NCBI GenBank assembly: GCA_013373175.1
Contig: JABXII010000007.1
Coordinates: 62,001 to 126,000, forward strand
Length of the DNA: 64,000 nt
From: Campylobacteraceae bacterium
GTDB lineage: Bacteria; Campylobacterota; Campylobacteria; Campylobacterales; Arcobacteraceae
Direction of reading: 5' to 3'
Position 1 is the stretch's first letter. The number at the start of each line of letters is the position of its first letter. The notes under the pieces are model-generated. The model worked only from the letters and a program-made list of their open reading frames with translations, searched no databases and was not told the origin of the DNA. Below are positions 33,578 to 43,461 of this stretch, piece after piece. The position numbers and the translations under genes were made by a program.

Positions 33578-34020
33578 AACGTCTCCTTCATAGAAAAAGC
33601 ATTTTTTTCAATAAAAAATAGCTTTATTTTAAAAGTAAATTAAATATTACTACTAAAATTAAATTCTATACAAATTCTAATAAAAAAGTCAAGTTTTATT
33701 TACCTTTTTCTAAAAAAGTAAATAAATTTTAACTTTTTTTGACCTAAGTCAAGTAAAATTGACCATATATAACCAATAGTAACATTAATCTTAAAAAAAA
33801 TTATTAGTTTTAAAAGAGTTAAGAATATACTATTTTGGCATATTTTTTTCTTTATATTTGTAATCATTGTGTAATTGTCCTTCTTTATAATAATTAAAAA
33901 TATAAGGAAAATAATATGGTTACAATATATAGAAGTATTTTACATCTTAATGCAAAGTACAATAAGGATACTTTTAAACTATGTATATAAATATTAGTAG
34001 AGAATTTTTATGTTATAGTT
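33578..34020. other. 440-bp divergent regulatory region upstream of the cytochrome gene
   Basis: Contains a near-perfect 15-bp hairpin (33695-33709 with 33712-33726, one mismatch) and, just beyond, the perfect palindrome TTGAC-CTAA-GTCAA at 33739-33752, which has the 5-4-5 form of Crp/Fnr-family operators. Farther right is a 24-codon frame with AAGGAAA upstream (33916-33990, starting MVTIYRSILH), which may be a leader or a gene remnant. No longer gene is present. Confidence 0.5.
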
Positions 34021-34124
34021 TGAAAAAATTAAATTAGTAGATTAACATGGATGAAAAAATTAAATTAGTAGATTAACATGGATGAAAAAATTAAATTAGT
34101 AGATTAACATGGATGAAAAAATTA
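34021..34124 (+). repeat. 31-bp tandem triplication covering the phnN start codon
   Basis: Three exact 31-bp copies run 34021-34051, 34052-34082 and 34083-34113, followed by a partial fourth. Each contains an ATG (34047, 34078, 34109). The first two open identical 9-codon frames, MDEKIKLVD then TAA; the third ATG begins the real gene, MDEKIILIVG. The duplication therefore multiplied the gene's own initiation region. Confidence 0.9.
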
Positions 34125-34636
34125 TATTAATTGTTGGTAATAGTGGTTCAGGTAAAGACACTTTATTAAAAGCATTGAAAAATGATTTTAATAATATAAA
34201 TTTTGTAAGAAGATATATAACAAGAAAACCTGATAAAAATGAAAATAACTATTTTTTAGAAACAAGTGCTTTTACTATTTTACAAACCCAAGGTTTTTTT
34301 ATTTCATCATGGTATGCTCATGGCAATAGTTATGGGATTTCAAAAGCATCAATAAAAACAGGGGTAAATATAATATCTATTTCAAGGTCAAAAATTGAAG
34401 ATTTTGAAAGTAACTATAAAAATGTAATTACAATTAATATAACTGTTAAAAAAGAGGTCTTAAGAAAAAGGCTTGAAAATAGGGCTCGTGAATCAAAAGA
34501 AGAGATTGAAAATAGATTAAATAGGACTTATCCTAAATTAAACTGTAAAAATCTTATAAATTTTGATAACTCTTTATCTTTAGAATTATCAATAGAAAAG
34601 TTTAAAGAGTTAATTAAATCTCTTAGTGAAATTTAA
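34109..34636 (+). CDS. phnN: Ribose 1,5-bisphosphate phosphokinase-like P-loop kinase
   Basis: A 175-residue nucleotide-kinase fold protein resembling PhnN: P-loop VGNSGSGKDTLL (residues about 8-19), RRYITRKPD, and FISSWYAHGNSYGIS, which matches PhnN's WxAHGxxYGI motif. PhnN makes PRPP from ribose 1,5-bisphosphate during phosphonate use, but no other phn gene is adjacent. It could act on a different sugar phosphate. Its start is the third copy of a triplicated 31-bp element, so the two upstream mini-frames may lower or tune its translation. Confidence 0.75.
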   Translation: MDEKIILIVGNSGSGKDTLLKALKNDFNNINFVRRYITRKPDKNENNYFLETSAFTILQTQGFFISSWYAHGNSYGISKASIKTGVNIISISRSKIEDFESNYKNVITINITVKKEVLRKRLENRARESKEEIENRLNRTYPKLNCKNLINFDNSLSLELSIEKFKELIKSLSEI

Positions 34637-34653
34637 TTACTCTTAGAAGTTTA

Positions 34654-35868
34654 TTAGAATTTTGCATTTGGAATAGGGTAGTTTTCAACAACAAAATCAA
34701 TATCTTTGTCTCCTCTACCGCTTAAGCTAATTAAGATTGTTTCATCTTTTTCAAGCTTACTTGCAAGTTTCATTGCAAAACCTACTGCATGAGCTGACTC
34801 TAGTGCGGGGATGATTCCTTCTAATTGTGAAAGCTTATAAAAAGCATCTACAGCCTCTTCATCATTACAAAGACCAACTTTTGTTCTTCCTATATCTTTT
34901 AAGTGAGCGTGTTCTGGACCAACTGATGGATAATCAATACCTGAACCAATTGAATGAACAGCCGCAGGATCTCCTTTTTCATCTTTTAACATGATAGAGT
35001 TGAATCCATGCATAATTCCTTCTTCACCATATGTTAGTGTTGCAGAGTGTTCTCCTATTTTTTCACCTTTACCCATAGGTTCTACACCATAAAGATTTAC
35101 TTCTTTATCATCAATAAAGCCTGAAAAAATTCCCATTGCATTTGAACCACCACCTACACAAGCTACAACATTATTTGGTAACTTATCTTCATGTTCAAAG
35201 AATTGCTCCCGTGACTCTATTCCAATAATACTTTGGAAGTCTCTTACCATCATAGGAAATGGATGTGGTCCAACAACAGAACCAATACAGTAAATTGCAG
35301 TATCTGCTTGATTAATATATGATTCAAAAGCTGAGTCAACTGCTTCTTTTAAAGTTTTTAAGCCATGAGTTGCAGGAATAACATTTGCACCAAGGATTCT
35401 CATTCTTATTACATTTGGATGCTCTTTTTCAATATCAACTTCACCCATATGAATTTCACATTCTAATCCAAAATATGCAGCTGCAGTTGCAAGGGCAACT
35501 CCATGTTGTCCTGCTCCCGTTTCAGCAATAACTTTTTTATATCCCATATGTTTTGCTAGAATTACTTCAGCCATACAATGATTTAGTTTATGTGCACCAG
35601 TATGATTTAAATCTTCTCTTTTTAAATAAATTTTGGCCCCTCCACAATAATCACTTAAGTTTTTTGCAAAACTAATTGGAGTTGGTCTTCCTTGATAGTG
35701 TTTTCTTACATACTTTAAGTCTTCAATAAATTGTGGGTCTTTTTTTATTTTTTCATATGCATTTTTAATATCTTCAAATGGTTTTTCTAAAACAGGAGGA
35801 ATAAAAGAACCTCCAAATTTTCCAAAATACCCATTTTCATCAGGTGTATTCTCTAAATAACTAGACAT
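34654..35868 (-). CDS. trpB: Tryptophan synthase beta subunit
   Basis: A 404-residue TrpB1-type enzyme that condenses indole and serine with PLP. The PLP lysine is in [13 protein letters not shown], the phosphate loop is [10 protein letters not shown], and the C-terminus [12 protein letters not shown] is complete. I start at ATG 35868 (MSSYLENTP) because AAGGAAA sits just upstream; an ATG five codons earlier lacks a site. No trpA is adjacent; trpD lies 13 kb away, so trp genes are dispersed. Confidence 0.93.
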   Translation of the reverse strand: MSSYLENTPDENGYFGKFGGSFIPPVLEKPFEDIKNAYEKIKKDPQFIEDLKYVRKHYQGRPTPISFAKNLSDYCGGAKIYLKREDLNHTGAHKLNHCMAEVILAKHMGYKKVIAETGAGQHGVALATAAAYFGLECEIHMGEVDIEKEHPNVIRMRILGANVIPATHGLKTLKEAVDSAFESYINQADTAIYCIGSVVGPHPFPMMVRDFQSIIGIESREQFFEHEDKLPNNVVACVGGGSNAMGIFSGFIDDKEVNLYGVEPMGKGEKIGEHSATLTYGEEGIMHGFNSIMLKDEKGDPAAVHSIGSGIDYPSVGPEHAHLKDIGRTKVGLCNDEEAVDAFYKLSQLEGIIPALESAHAVGFAMKLASKLEKDETILISLSGRGDKDIDFVVENYPIPNAKF

Positions 35869-35964
35869 TATTTTCCTTCGCATGTGTAATTAACTAATTT
35901 TTTGTTTTGATTATTATATTTATATTTTTTTAAATAGCCCTTTATATATGGCTATTTAAGAGTT

Positions 35965-38900
35965 TTACTTTATTGGAAGAGAAATTGTAACCTTTGTACA
36001 ATTATCAAAGTCTTTATATTTGCAGTTTTCTATTTGAATTTTACCCATCATGCTTTCAGTAATAATTTTGTGTGTCATATATAAGCCTAAGCCTGTTCCT
36101 TGTGATTTATGTTTTGTAGTAAAATATGGTTCAAATACTTTTTCTATAATCTCTTTTTTTATTCCACCACCATTGTCAATTATTTCTAAACAAGCATTAT
36201 CATCTTTTTTGTAAGTTCTAATAAAAATATATTTATCAATATCTTTTTGTTCTTTTAATGCATCTTTTGAATTTGCAAAGATATTTAATAATACTTGATT
36301 TAATTCATTTGGGTAACTATAAATTTCTAACTCTTTTATCTCTTTTTCTACTTCAATATTATGGTTTATAAAAGAAGTATTTAAAATAGATAATACTTTT
36401 TCTATACTCTCATTTATAGAAAATAAAACTTTTTTCTTATCATCTTTAATATAATTTTGGAAATCATTGATTGTTTGAGATAAAAACTGTGTTGTTTGGG
36501 TTATTGTATCTAAACTAGTTATTAGCATTTCATCTGATAAACTACCAAACTCTTTTTGTATTTTTAATCCTGAAGCTGCTGTTGAAATTGTAGATAAAGG
36601 CTGTCTCCATTGGTGTGCAATATTTCCAATCATCTCACCTAAACTTGCCATTTTAGATTGTTGTAAAAGCAACTCTTCTTTATTTTTTATATCAGTTAAA
36701 TCAATGATTGAAATAATGTATGATTTTTTATTATCATATATAATATCTTTTACTTTTACAAGTACTGGCATTGTTATTTTATTGTCGTATGTTAGTTCTA
36801 ATTCAAAGGATTCATTGTCTTTAGTTTTTAATAATAAATCTTCTATTTCATAGTTTTGGAATAGTGTTTGTAAATCATTTCCTAATAAATTGTTCTTTGA
36901 GTCTATTTTTAATATATTAGTCAATTCATCATTTATATATTTTATTTTGTTTTCATTTATTATCACAATTCCTGCAATATTTACATCAAGTAATAATTTA
37001 AAGTTTTTTATAGAGTTTTCTAAATTTGTTTTAGTTTCATTTAACTCTTTTTGGTATTGTAAAAGTTGCCTGTTTTTATAGATTACAAATATTAATATAA
37101 TAGTAAAACCTAAAACAATTTTCCAAATTAGTGAGTAATTAAAATTTTCTTCATATTCTAAATTTATCCATTTGTTTTTAATAACTTTTTTGTCTTCTTC
37201 TGTGATATTAAAAAGTACTTTATTAATGATAGATTTTAAAATAGTATAATCATCTCTAATCATCATTTTCATATTGAAAACAACTTTAGTACTTCCAGAT
37301 ATCTTAATATTAGTAAAGGCAAACTCTTTTATTTGATCAGATAATGCTGGCATACTATCAACTACTGCATAAACTTTATTCTCTGATAATAATTCAAGGG
37401 CTTCTTTTAAGTTTTTAGTCTCTACAAAATCTATTTTAGGATATTTTTCTTTTAATAGTTTTTGTGCTGTGTAGTTCTTACCTACACCAACTTTTTTCCC
37501 TTCTAAATATGAGGCATCTGCAATATAGTTTTCATCTTTTAACGTTGCAATACCAATTGGGGTTTTAAATATTGTATCTGTGAAAATTGAGTATTCTTCT
37601 CTTTCTTTTGTATTTGAAGTTAATAAAAGAATATCTCTTTTTTTCTCTTTAATTAAATCTAATGATTTTGTAAATTTATCTTCAAAAATGTAGTTTGTTT
37701 TTAAATTAACTTTATTACTTATAAGATTCCAATAATCATAAGCTAATCCTTGGGGTTGATTATCTTTTACGTAACTAAAAGGTCTCCAATTTGAAGTAAA
37801 TGAGATATTTATAATATTGTTTTGTATAAACTTTTTTTCTTCATCTGAAAGAATTAAGCCTTTAGAGCTATTATGCCATTTGTTTTTTAGAATCAGTTTT
37901 TCTGTTTTTGTTATGCTTTTTAGTGCTTTTGTATAAAGAGTTTGAAGAATTTTCAAATCTTTTCTAACACCTATAAAAAGATCTTTTTTTAAACCATTTA
38001 CTTCTATTACTCCAAGAGTTTTTAAATCAGATTCATATTTTTTCTGATTTATATAATATTTAGCAAGTAATTCATTTTGAATTGTTGCATCAATAAAGTT
38101 GTGTTTTATTGCATCTAAAATATCATCGATAGAATCGAACTCAATAACTTTTATTAAAGGATAGTTCTTTTTTATTAGTTCAGTCAAGTTCCATTTTTTT
38201 ATCATACCGATTTTTTTATTTGCCAAGTCATCTAAGTTTATTATTTCATTCCTTGATACTTTTGTAACTATAGTTAATTCTTGAGTTAAAATTTTTGTAG
38301 TAAAGTTTAAATATTCCTCTCTTTTTTTGTTTTTACCAACAACAGGAAGGATATCAATCTCTTTGTTTTTTACTTTTTTTTCTAAATTTGACCACTTATC
38401 AGTAATAAATACAGGCTCAAGACCTAATTTACTTGATAGAAGTTTCATATAATCAATTATATAGCCTTTTGCAATGCCATTTTCATTATAATCATATGGA
38501 ATCCAATCAAGTTCATTTGCTATTTTTACTTTTTTCTTATTTAAGATAAACTCTTTTTCTTCTTCTGTTAAAGTAAGAGCAGAATTTATATTCATTTCTT
38601 TATTTGTAGAAAATACCCATTTGTAATATATATTTTGTCTCTCTTCTTTTGAAATATCATTAAGTACTTTATTTATGATACTGTTTAAAATAGTATTTTC
38701 TTTAGTTGTAGCCATATATAAAATATTTTGATTGTAGTCAAAATTGAAGTTACCAGTAATATCTTTTATATTATGTTTTTTTGTTAAGTAGTTTACTACA
38801 GCAGGATTTGAGATAAGAGCATCAGCTTTTTTTTCTAAAACAGCATTTAATGCTTCTAAAACATTTTTTACTTCATAGGTTTTGATTTTTGGATAATTGT

Positions 38901-39366
38901 TTTTAATATATGTGCCATATGCATAATCTTTGGGTATAGCAATAGTTTTATTTTCTAAATCATCTAAGCTATTAAAACTTATTGAGTTTGAGAATAAATA
39001 GTCTCTAATCTCTAAATATCTATTTGTGAAAAGTAAAAAATCTTTTCTTTCTTCAGTTTTTGCTATTACTGGAAGTAAATCAAGCTCTTTTTGTTTTGCT
39101 TTTTGTAGTAAGTTAGACCAAGTATCTGTTACATACTCAATATTTAAGTTTGTTTTTTTGTTAATGATTTTCAAGTAATCATTAACTAAGCCTTTGTGGA
39201 TATTGTCATTAACGAAATCAAAAGGAGGCCAATCTCTTTCAATACCTACTTTGATTGTGGGGTTGTTTTTAATAAACTCTTTTTCTTCTTGCGTAAAAAA
39301 ATCACTACAATATAAATAAGAAGTAGAAAAAACAAATATAAGAAAAAGACTTATTATTTTTTTCAT
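35965..39366 (-). CDS. Hybrid-input histidine kinase with three periplasmic solute-binding domains
   Basis: A 1,133-residue kinase. After a signal segment come three tandem SBP_bac_3 (family 3 solute-binding) domains, each opening with a similar phrase (VGIERDWPPFDFVND, KIANELDWIPYDYNE, ISFTSNWRPFSYVKD) at about residues 36, 275 and 520. A transmembrane helix follows near 745-765, then a PAS domain (about 790-900), a HisKA domain with H918 in IAHQWRQPL, and an ATPase domain with NQVLLNIFANSKDAL, IDNGGGI and GTGLGLYM. It probably senses amino-acid-like ligands in the periplasm as in BvgS/EvgS, but no regulator is adjacent. A triple-domain input is unusual. Confidence 0.9.
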   Translation of the reverse strand: MKKIISLFLIFVFSTSYLYCSDFFTQEEKEFIKNNPTIKVGIERDWPPFDFVNDNIHKGLVNDYLKIINKKTNLNIEYVTDTWSNLLQKAKQKELDLLPVIAKTEERKDFLLFTNRYLEIRDYLFSNSISFNSLDDLENKTIAIPKDYAYGTYIKNNYPKIKTYEVKNVLEALNAVLEKKADALISNPAVVNYLTKKHNIKDITGNFNFDYNQNILYMATTKENTILNSIINKVLNDISKEERQNIYYKWVFSTNKEMNINSALTLTEEEKEFILNKKKVKIANELDWIPYDYNENGIAKGYIIDYMKLLSSKLGLEPVFITDKWSNLEKKVKNKEIDILPVVGKNKKREEYLNFTTKILTQELTIVTKVSRNEIINLDDLANKKIGMIKKWNLTELIKKNYPLIKVIEFDSIDDILDAIKHNFIDATIQNELLAKYYINQKKYESDLKTLGVIEVNGLKKDLFIGVRKDLKILQTLYTKALKSITKTEKLILKNKWHNSSKGLILSDEEKKFIQNNIINISFTSNWRPFSYVKDNQPQGLAYDYWNLISNKVNLKTNYIFEDKFTKSLDLIKEKKRDILLLTSNTKEREEYSIFTDTIFKTPIGIATLKDENYIADASYLEGKKVGVGKNYTAQKLLKEKYPKIDFVETKNLKEALELLSENKVYAVVDSMPALSDQIKEFAFTNIKISGSTKVVFNMKMMIRDDYTILKSIINKVLFNITEEDKKVIKNKWINLEYEENFNYSLIWKIVLGFTIILIFVIYKNRQLLQYQKELNETKTNLENSIKNFKLLLDVNIAGIVIINENKIKYINDELTNILKIDSKNNLLGNDLQTLFQNYEIEDLLLKTKDNESFELELTYDNKITMPVLVKVKDIIYDNKKSYIISIIDLTDIKNKEELLLQQSKMASLGEMIGNIAHQWRQPLSTISTAASGLKIQKEFGSLSDEMLITSLDTITQTTQFLSQTINDFQNYIKDDKKKVLFSINESIEKVLSILNTSFINHNIEVEKEIKELEIYSYPNELNQVLLNIFANSKDALKEQKDIDKYIFIRTYKKDDNACLEIIDNGGGIKKEIIEKVFEPYFTTKHKSQGTGLGLYMTHKIITESMMGKIQIENCKYKDFDNCTKVTISLPIK

Positions 39367-39403
39367 TTTACAACCTTATTTGGTAATTATACCAAATAAG
39401 ATT

Positions 39404-40531
39404 TTAAGAAAACCATTTTTTAACTTTTTCAAACATCCCTTCAAAATTTGACTCATGAGGTTTACTTTCAACCCCAAAACTATCTTGTAGTTTTTCTAAA
39501 AGATCTTCTTGTTCACTAGTTAAAGAAGTAGGGTAGTTGATTTTAACTTGAACAATTAAATCTCCTTGTCCATAACCTTGAACTGATTTAACACCTTCAT
39601 TTTTGAATTTAAATTGTTCTTTATCTCTAGTTCCTGCAGGTATTTTTAATTCTAATTCACCTCTAAGACCTGGAATTTTAATTGTTGCTCCAAGTGCTAC
39701 TTGTGTAAAGAAAATAGGAACTTCTAAATAGATATCATCATCATGTCTTACATAATGAGAATCTTCATTTACTTTAATTTGTAAATATAAATCACCTCTT
39801 GTTCCATCTGGTGCAACGTTTCCTCTATTTGAAACTCTGATTCTATTTCCATCATTTACACCTTCAGGAATATTTACTTCAAAGGTTTCTTTCTTCTCGT
39901 CATATCCAGTTCCATTACAAGTATTACATTTACTTGTTACTGCTTGACCTGTTCCATTACAGTGTGGGCATGTTTGTGCAAAAGTCATAAAACCTTGTCT
40001 CATATGAATTTGTCCTTGACCGTCACAATGAGGACAAGTATTTAGTTTTCCATCTTTTGCACCAGTTCCCTTACAGTCACCACAAGCATTTTTATATTTG
40101 TACTCTATATCTTTTTTGCATCCAAATATTGCTTCATTAAATTCAACTGCTACTTCAATAGCAATATCTAAATTATAGTTGTAAGTTTTTCTTTGTCTTC
40201 TTGAGCCTCCACCGAAGCCTCCAAATCCTGAACCACCAAACATCTCTTCAAAGATTGAACTTAAATCATCAAATCCACCAGAGAAACCTCCACCTTGACC
40301 ATGTCCTTCAAGTCCAGCTTTCCCATATCTGTCATAGATAGATCTTTTTTCATCATCACTTAATACTTGATAAGCCTCATTTACAGCTTTGAATCTATCT
40401 TCTGCATCACTATCATCAGGGTTTTTATCTGGATGATATTTCATAGCCATTTTTCTATAAGCTTTTTTTATTGTTCCTTTATCACTATCTCTAGCAACTT
40501 CTAATAATTCATAGTAATCCACTTCAGTCAA
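39404..40531 (-). CDS. dnaJ: Chaperone DnaJ
   Basis: A 375-residue type I DnaJ: J-domain with HPDKNPD (HPD at about residue 33), a Gly/Phe-rich linker containing GGFGGGSRR, four CxxCxGxG zinc motifs starting CGDCKGTG and ending CNTCNGTG, and a C-terminal substrate domain. It stimulates DnaK ATPase. Divergent from recR with a short shared promoter region; no CIRCE element is seen. Confidence 0.95.
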   Translation of the reverse strand: MTEVDYYELLEVARDSDKGTIKKAYRKMAMKYHPDKNPDDSDAEDRFKAVNEAYQVLSDDEKRSIYDRYGKAGLEGHGQGGGFSGGFDDLSSIFEEMFGGSGFGGFGGGSRRQRKTYNYNLDIAIEVAVEFNEAIFGCKKDIEYKYKNACGDCKGTGAKDGKLNTCPHCDGQGQIHMRQGFMTFAQTCPHCNGTGQAVTSKCNTCNGTGYDEKKETFEVNIPEGVNDGNRIRVSNRGNVAPDGTRGDLYLQIKVNEDSHYVRHDDDIYLEVPIFFTQVALGATIKIPGLRGELELKIPAGTRDKEQFKFKNEGVKSVQGYGQGDLIVQVKINYPTSLTSEQEDLLEKLQDSFGVESKPHESNFEGMFEKVKKWFS

Positions 40532-40588
40532 TTGCTAACTCCTAAATATATTTTTCGCGATTTTATCTAAAATACTATTAATCTTTGA

Positions 40589-40594
40589 TATAAT
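40589..40594 (+). promoter_or_regulatory. -10 element 6 nt before recR start (leaderless candidate)
   Basis: TATAAT ends 6 nt before the recR ATG at 40601, with no ribosome site in between, so transcription should begin at or beside the start codon. Confidence 0.5.
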
Positions 40595-40600
40595 AATTAC

Positions 40601-41173
40601 ATGAAAAAAGGTTTAGAAAAATTTTATAATTTAGTTGAAGCCTTTGAGTCTTTGCCAACAATTGGTAAAAAATCTGCTTTAAGACTAGCTTATCATGTTA
40701 CAATGAATGACCACTATAGTGGTATAAAAATAGCTCACAGTATTGAAAGTGCATTAAAAAGTATAAAAAGATGCGTTAAGTGTGGTTCTATGAGTGAACA
40801 TGAGATTTGCGAAATCTGTTTAGATGAAACTAGAGACTCATCGAAGGTATGTATTGTTCAAAGTGCAAAAGATATATTTTTAATTGAAGATTCAAAACAG
40901 TTTGATGGATTATATTTTGTTATTGAAGAATTAGAAGTAGAAAGTATTGAAAGATTATTGTTTTTTGTGGAAGAAAATGTAGTAAGAGAAGCACTTTTTG
41001 CTATTACTCCTTCTTTATCAAATGATGCATTTATGTTATATATTGAAGATAAATTAAAAGATTTTAATATTACATTCTCTAAAATTGCTCAAGGTGTTCC
41101 AACGGGTGTAAGCTTAGAAAATGTTGATATGTTGTCTTTAGCCAAAGCAATACAAAGTAGAGTGGATATATAA
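40601..41173 (+). CDS. recR: Recombination mediator RecR
   Basis: A 190-residue RecR with an N-terminal HhH region (FESLPTIGKKSALRLAYH), a zinc finger CVKCGSMSEHEICEICLD, and a Toprim domain (CIVQSAKDIFLIED, with GVPTGVSLENVDM near the end). It works with RecF/RecO to load RecA at gaps. Length is typical of Campylobacterota. It appears to be leaderless and is followed 1 bp later by a small zinc-finger-type gene. Confidence 0.93.
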   Translation: MKKGLEKFYNLVEAFESLPTIGKKSALRLAYHVTMNDHYSGIKIAHSIESALKSIKRCVKCGSMSEHEICEICLDETRDSSKVCIVQSAKDIFLIEDSKQFDGLYFVIEELEVESIERLLFFVEENVVREALFAITPSLSNDAFMLYIEDKLKDFNITFSKIAQGVPTGVSLENVDMLSLAKAIQSRVDI

Positions 41174-41174
41174 A

Positions 41175-41351
41175 ATGACAAAGAGAATAGTATGTCAAAA
41201 GTGTATTCACTATTTTGTTACTTGGCAACAAAATAAACCCCATGGATGTAAAGCATACGGTTTTAAATCAAAAACTATTCCCTCAGTAGTAGTAAAAAAT
41301 AGTAGTGGTTTACCTTGCTCATTTTTTCAATTAAAAAATCCTCAAGAATAA
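41175..41351 (+). CDS. Small cysteine-containing protein downstream of recR (58 aa)
   Basis: A 58-residue frame (ATG 41175, TAA 41351) with the pattern CQKCIHYFVTW, HGCKAYGFKS, SVVVKNSSGLPCSFF. Four cysteines in C-x2-C...C...C arrangement suggest one zinc site. The pattern looks like a conserved small protein of this phylum that databases sometimes label as uracil-DNA glycosylase; nothing in 58 residues supports that enzymatic activity. One base after recR, so co-transcribed; a DNA-repair accessory role is inference. Confidence 0.7.
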   Translation: MTKRIVCQKCIHYFVTWQQNKPHGCKAYGFKSKTIPSVVVKNSSGLPCSFFQLKNPQE

Positions 41352-41416
41352 TACAAGATTTTTTGTAAAGTTATTTTTGAGTATAATAATCGTTTTATTT
41401 AGTTTAGGAGTTATAA

Positions 41417-42337
41417 TTGTTATACAAAGATTTGAAAGATAGTATTAAGTCTCTTGGTTTCCTTTCTATTGAAGACTTTGTTCAATATATCGGAGTTACA
41501 TCTTCTGATATTTTAGAATGGGAAGAGAAAGATGAAGTTCCTTATATTGTGTCATTAATTATTCATTTATTAAAAGGAGATAAGGACTTACCAAATAATA
41601 AATCATTAGATACGTTAATTGAAGAGTGCTTACCTTTAGCAGAACTTTTAGAAGAAGCTTCTTCTTTCCCTCATAAATTAGAAGAGATGTTTTTATTACA
41701 AAAAGAGTTAAATGATTCTACAAATGGTAAAAACTGGGAATTAGGTAGAAATAAGTTTGGGAAAGAGATTAACTGGCTTAGATGTATTCATATGGAAGTT
41801 GCTGAACTAATTGATTCTACACCTTGGAAACACTGGAAGAATATTAATTCAGAACCTGATATGAATAATATTCATGTAGAGTTAGTTGATATTTGGCATT
41901 TTTTAATGTCGTATATTTTACAAGAAACAAATGTTCCTAGAGCAGTTTCTTTAGTAAACACTCATTGTATTTATGAAGCATCAGAAGATGTAGATGTAAA
42001 AGCAATGGTAAAAGAAGCAGAAAAATTATCTTATATTTCACTTGCAATTGAAACAGGAAATATGCCAACATTTAGTGGAATTGAAAGATTTATTGATCAA
42101 TTCTTTAGATGTTGTAAAATTTCTGGACTTTCATTTACATGGCTTCAAAAACTTTATATTGGTAAAAATTGTTTAAATAAATTTAGACAAGACCATGGTT
42201 ATAAAGAAGGAACTTATATTAAAACATGGAATGGTAGCGAAGATAATGTTATTATGGTTTCTTTGCTAGAAGATATGGAAAATGTAAGTTTCGATGAACT
42301 ATATTCTAAACTAGAAGAAAACTATCCTTCAAACTAA
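41417..42337 (+). CDS. dUTPase (dimeric, all-alpha) with N-terminal HTH-like extension
   Basis: A 306-residue protein starting at TTG 41417 behind TAGGAG. The first 60 residues resemble a small HTH domain (FVQYIGVTSSDILEWEEKDEVP). The remainder is the dimeric dUTPase_2 fold with metal ligands in CIHMEVAELIDSTPWKHWK and HVELVDIWHFLMSY. It hydrolyses dUTP to dUMP, keeping uracil out of DNA. Campylobacterota use this family in place of trimeric Dut. Its end forms a palindromic terminator with the convergent kinase gene. Confidence 0.88.
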   Translation: MLYKDLKDSIKSLGFLSIEDFVQYIGVTSSDILEWEEKDEVPYIVSLIIHLLKGDKDLPNNKSLDTLIEECLPLAELLEEASSFPHKLEEMFLLQKELNDSTNGKNWELGRNKFGKEINWLRCIHMEVAELIDSTPWKHWKNINSEPDMNNIHVELVDIWHFLMSYILQETNVPRAVSLVNTHCIYEASEDVDVKAMVKEAEKLSYISLAIETGNMPTFSGIERFIDQFFRCCKISGLSFTWLQKLYIGKNCLNKFRQDHGYKEGTYIKTWNGSEDNVIMVSLLEDMENVSFDELYSKLEENYPSN

Positions 42338-42363
42338 AAAGTAAAGAGAATTCTCTTTACTTT
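42338..42363. terminator. Perfect 26-bp palindromic bidirectional terminator
   Basis: AAAGTAAAGAGAA followed immediately by its complement TTCTCTTTACTTT forms a 13-bp palindrome arm pair (inner AATT becomes the loop). It lies at the junction of the convergent dUTPase and histidine kinase genes and overlaps the kinase stop. Confidence 0.7.
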
Positions 42364-43397
42364 AAAATAGTTATTTCAAAACTAGCACCATCTTTTTTAT
42401 TTGATACTGTTATTCTACCTTCAAAATGTTTCTCAATAATAGTTTTACACATATATAAACCAATTCCTGTCCCATTTTTATTATCTTTAGTAGAAAAATA
42501 TGGATCAAAAACTTTATCTATAATATTTTCTGCTATTCCACCTGCATTATCACTTATTATAATCTTCTGAACTTTTTTCAGTTCTTTGTATTCTATTGTT
42601 ATTTTATTGTCATCTTTTTCTTTTTTATCATAAAAAGCATCCTTTGCATTTGTTAATATGTTTATAATAACTTGCAAAAGTTCATTTTTATATAAAAAAA
42701 TATTTTCTAATTTTATATGATTTTTGTTTTCTATTTTTATACTATTTTTTTCAAAAGCTTCATATAACATGTCTATTGCTATTTCTGTTATATAAGTAAT
42801 ACTTGTAAGCTCTTTTTCTCTATCTTTTTTAAAGAAGTTCCTAAAGTCATCTATTGTTGTAGACATATAATTTAAATAGTTTTCAACATCATCTAATTTT
42901 TTATTGAAGATATTTTCATCATAACTTTTCATATTAATACGTAGCTTTAAATTTGATACAGCAGTTCCAATTGAAGACAAAGGTTGTCTCCACTGATGGG
43001 CAATCATAGAAATCATTTCACCCATTGCAGCCATTCTTGATTGTTCTATAAGTAAGCTTTCTTTCTCTTTTAAATCAGTTAAGTCTTGAATAAAAACCAT
43101 TTTGTACTTTTTATTATTATCTTTGATATCTTTAATTCTTATTATTGCAGGGGTGATTTCCCCTTCTTTTGTTATTAAAGAGATTTCTTCAAAGGTTGCA
43201 TTGTTGTATTCTAGATATTTATGATTAATTGTTGGAATAAGTATCCCTGTTGCAAGGTTTCCAATAATTTCATCTTTATTGTTATATTTTAAGATATCAA
43301 GCATAGCTTTATTTATATTTATAATAAATCCATTTTCAATAATTAAAATACCTTCTATTGTATTATCGAAAAAACATTCAAAGTAATTATCATTCAT
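42357..43397 (-). CDS. Soluble PAS histidine kinase
   Basis: A 346-residue cytosolic kinase: PAS domain (about 5-108), HisKA with H134 in MIAHQWRQPLSSIG, ATPase domain with LQVIINILTNAKDAF, ISDNAGGI and GTGIGLYMCK. It is divergent from a response regulator at 43462, which is its likely partner. Similar in its catalytic half to the large kinase at 35965. Confidence 0.88.
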   Translation of the reverse strand: MNDNYFECFFDNTIEGILIIENGFIININKAMLDILKYNNKDEIIGNLATGILIPTINHKYLEYNNATFEEISLITKEGEITPAIIRIKDIKDNNKKYKMVFIQDLTDLKEKESLLIEQSRMAAMGEMISMIAHQWRQPLSSIGTAVSNLKLRINMKSYDENIFNKKLDDVENYLNYMSTTIDDFRNFFKKDREKELTSITYITEIAIDMLYEAFEKNSIKIENKNHIKLENIFLYKNELLQVIINILTNAKDAFYDKKEKDDNKITIEYKELKKVQKIIISDNAGGIAENIIDKVFDPYFSTKDNKNGTGIGLYMCKTIIEKHFEGRITVSNKKDGASFEITILK

Positions 43398-43461
43398 TAT
43401 TTTCCTAATTAGAATAAAATATCTTTATAGTATAATTTAATAACACTTTTTAGGAGCTAAA

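Noticed and set aside
34021-34124. CRISPR-like repeats
   Set aside because: The three 31-bp units are directly contiguous with no spacers and include the phnN start codon; this is a tandem duplication.
35869-35883. Upstream ATG for trpB
   Set aside because: The AAGGAAA ribosome site lies between this ATG and the one at 35868, and TrpB homology begins after the second.
41175-41351. Uracil-DNA glycosylase annotation for the 58-aa protein
   Set aside because: Far too short and without glycosylase motifs; only a likely zinc site is visible.
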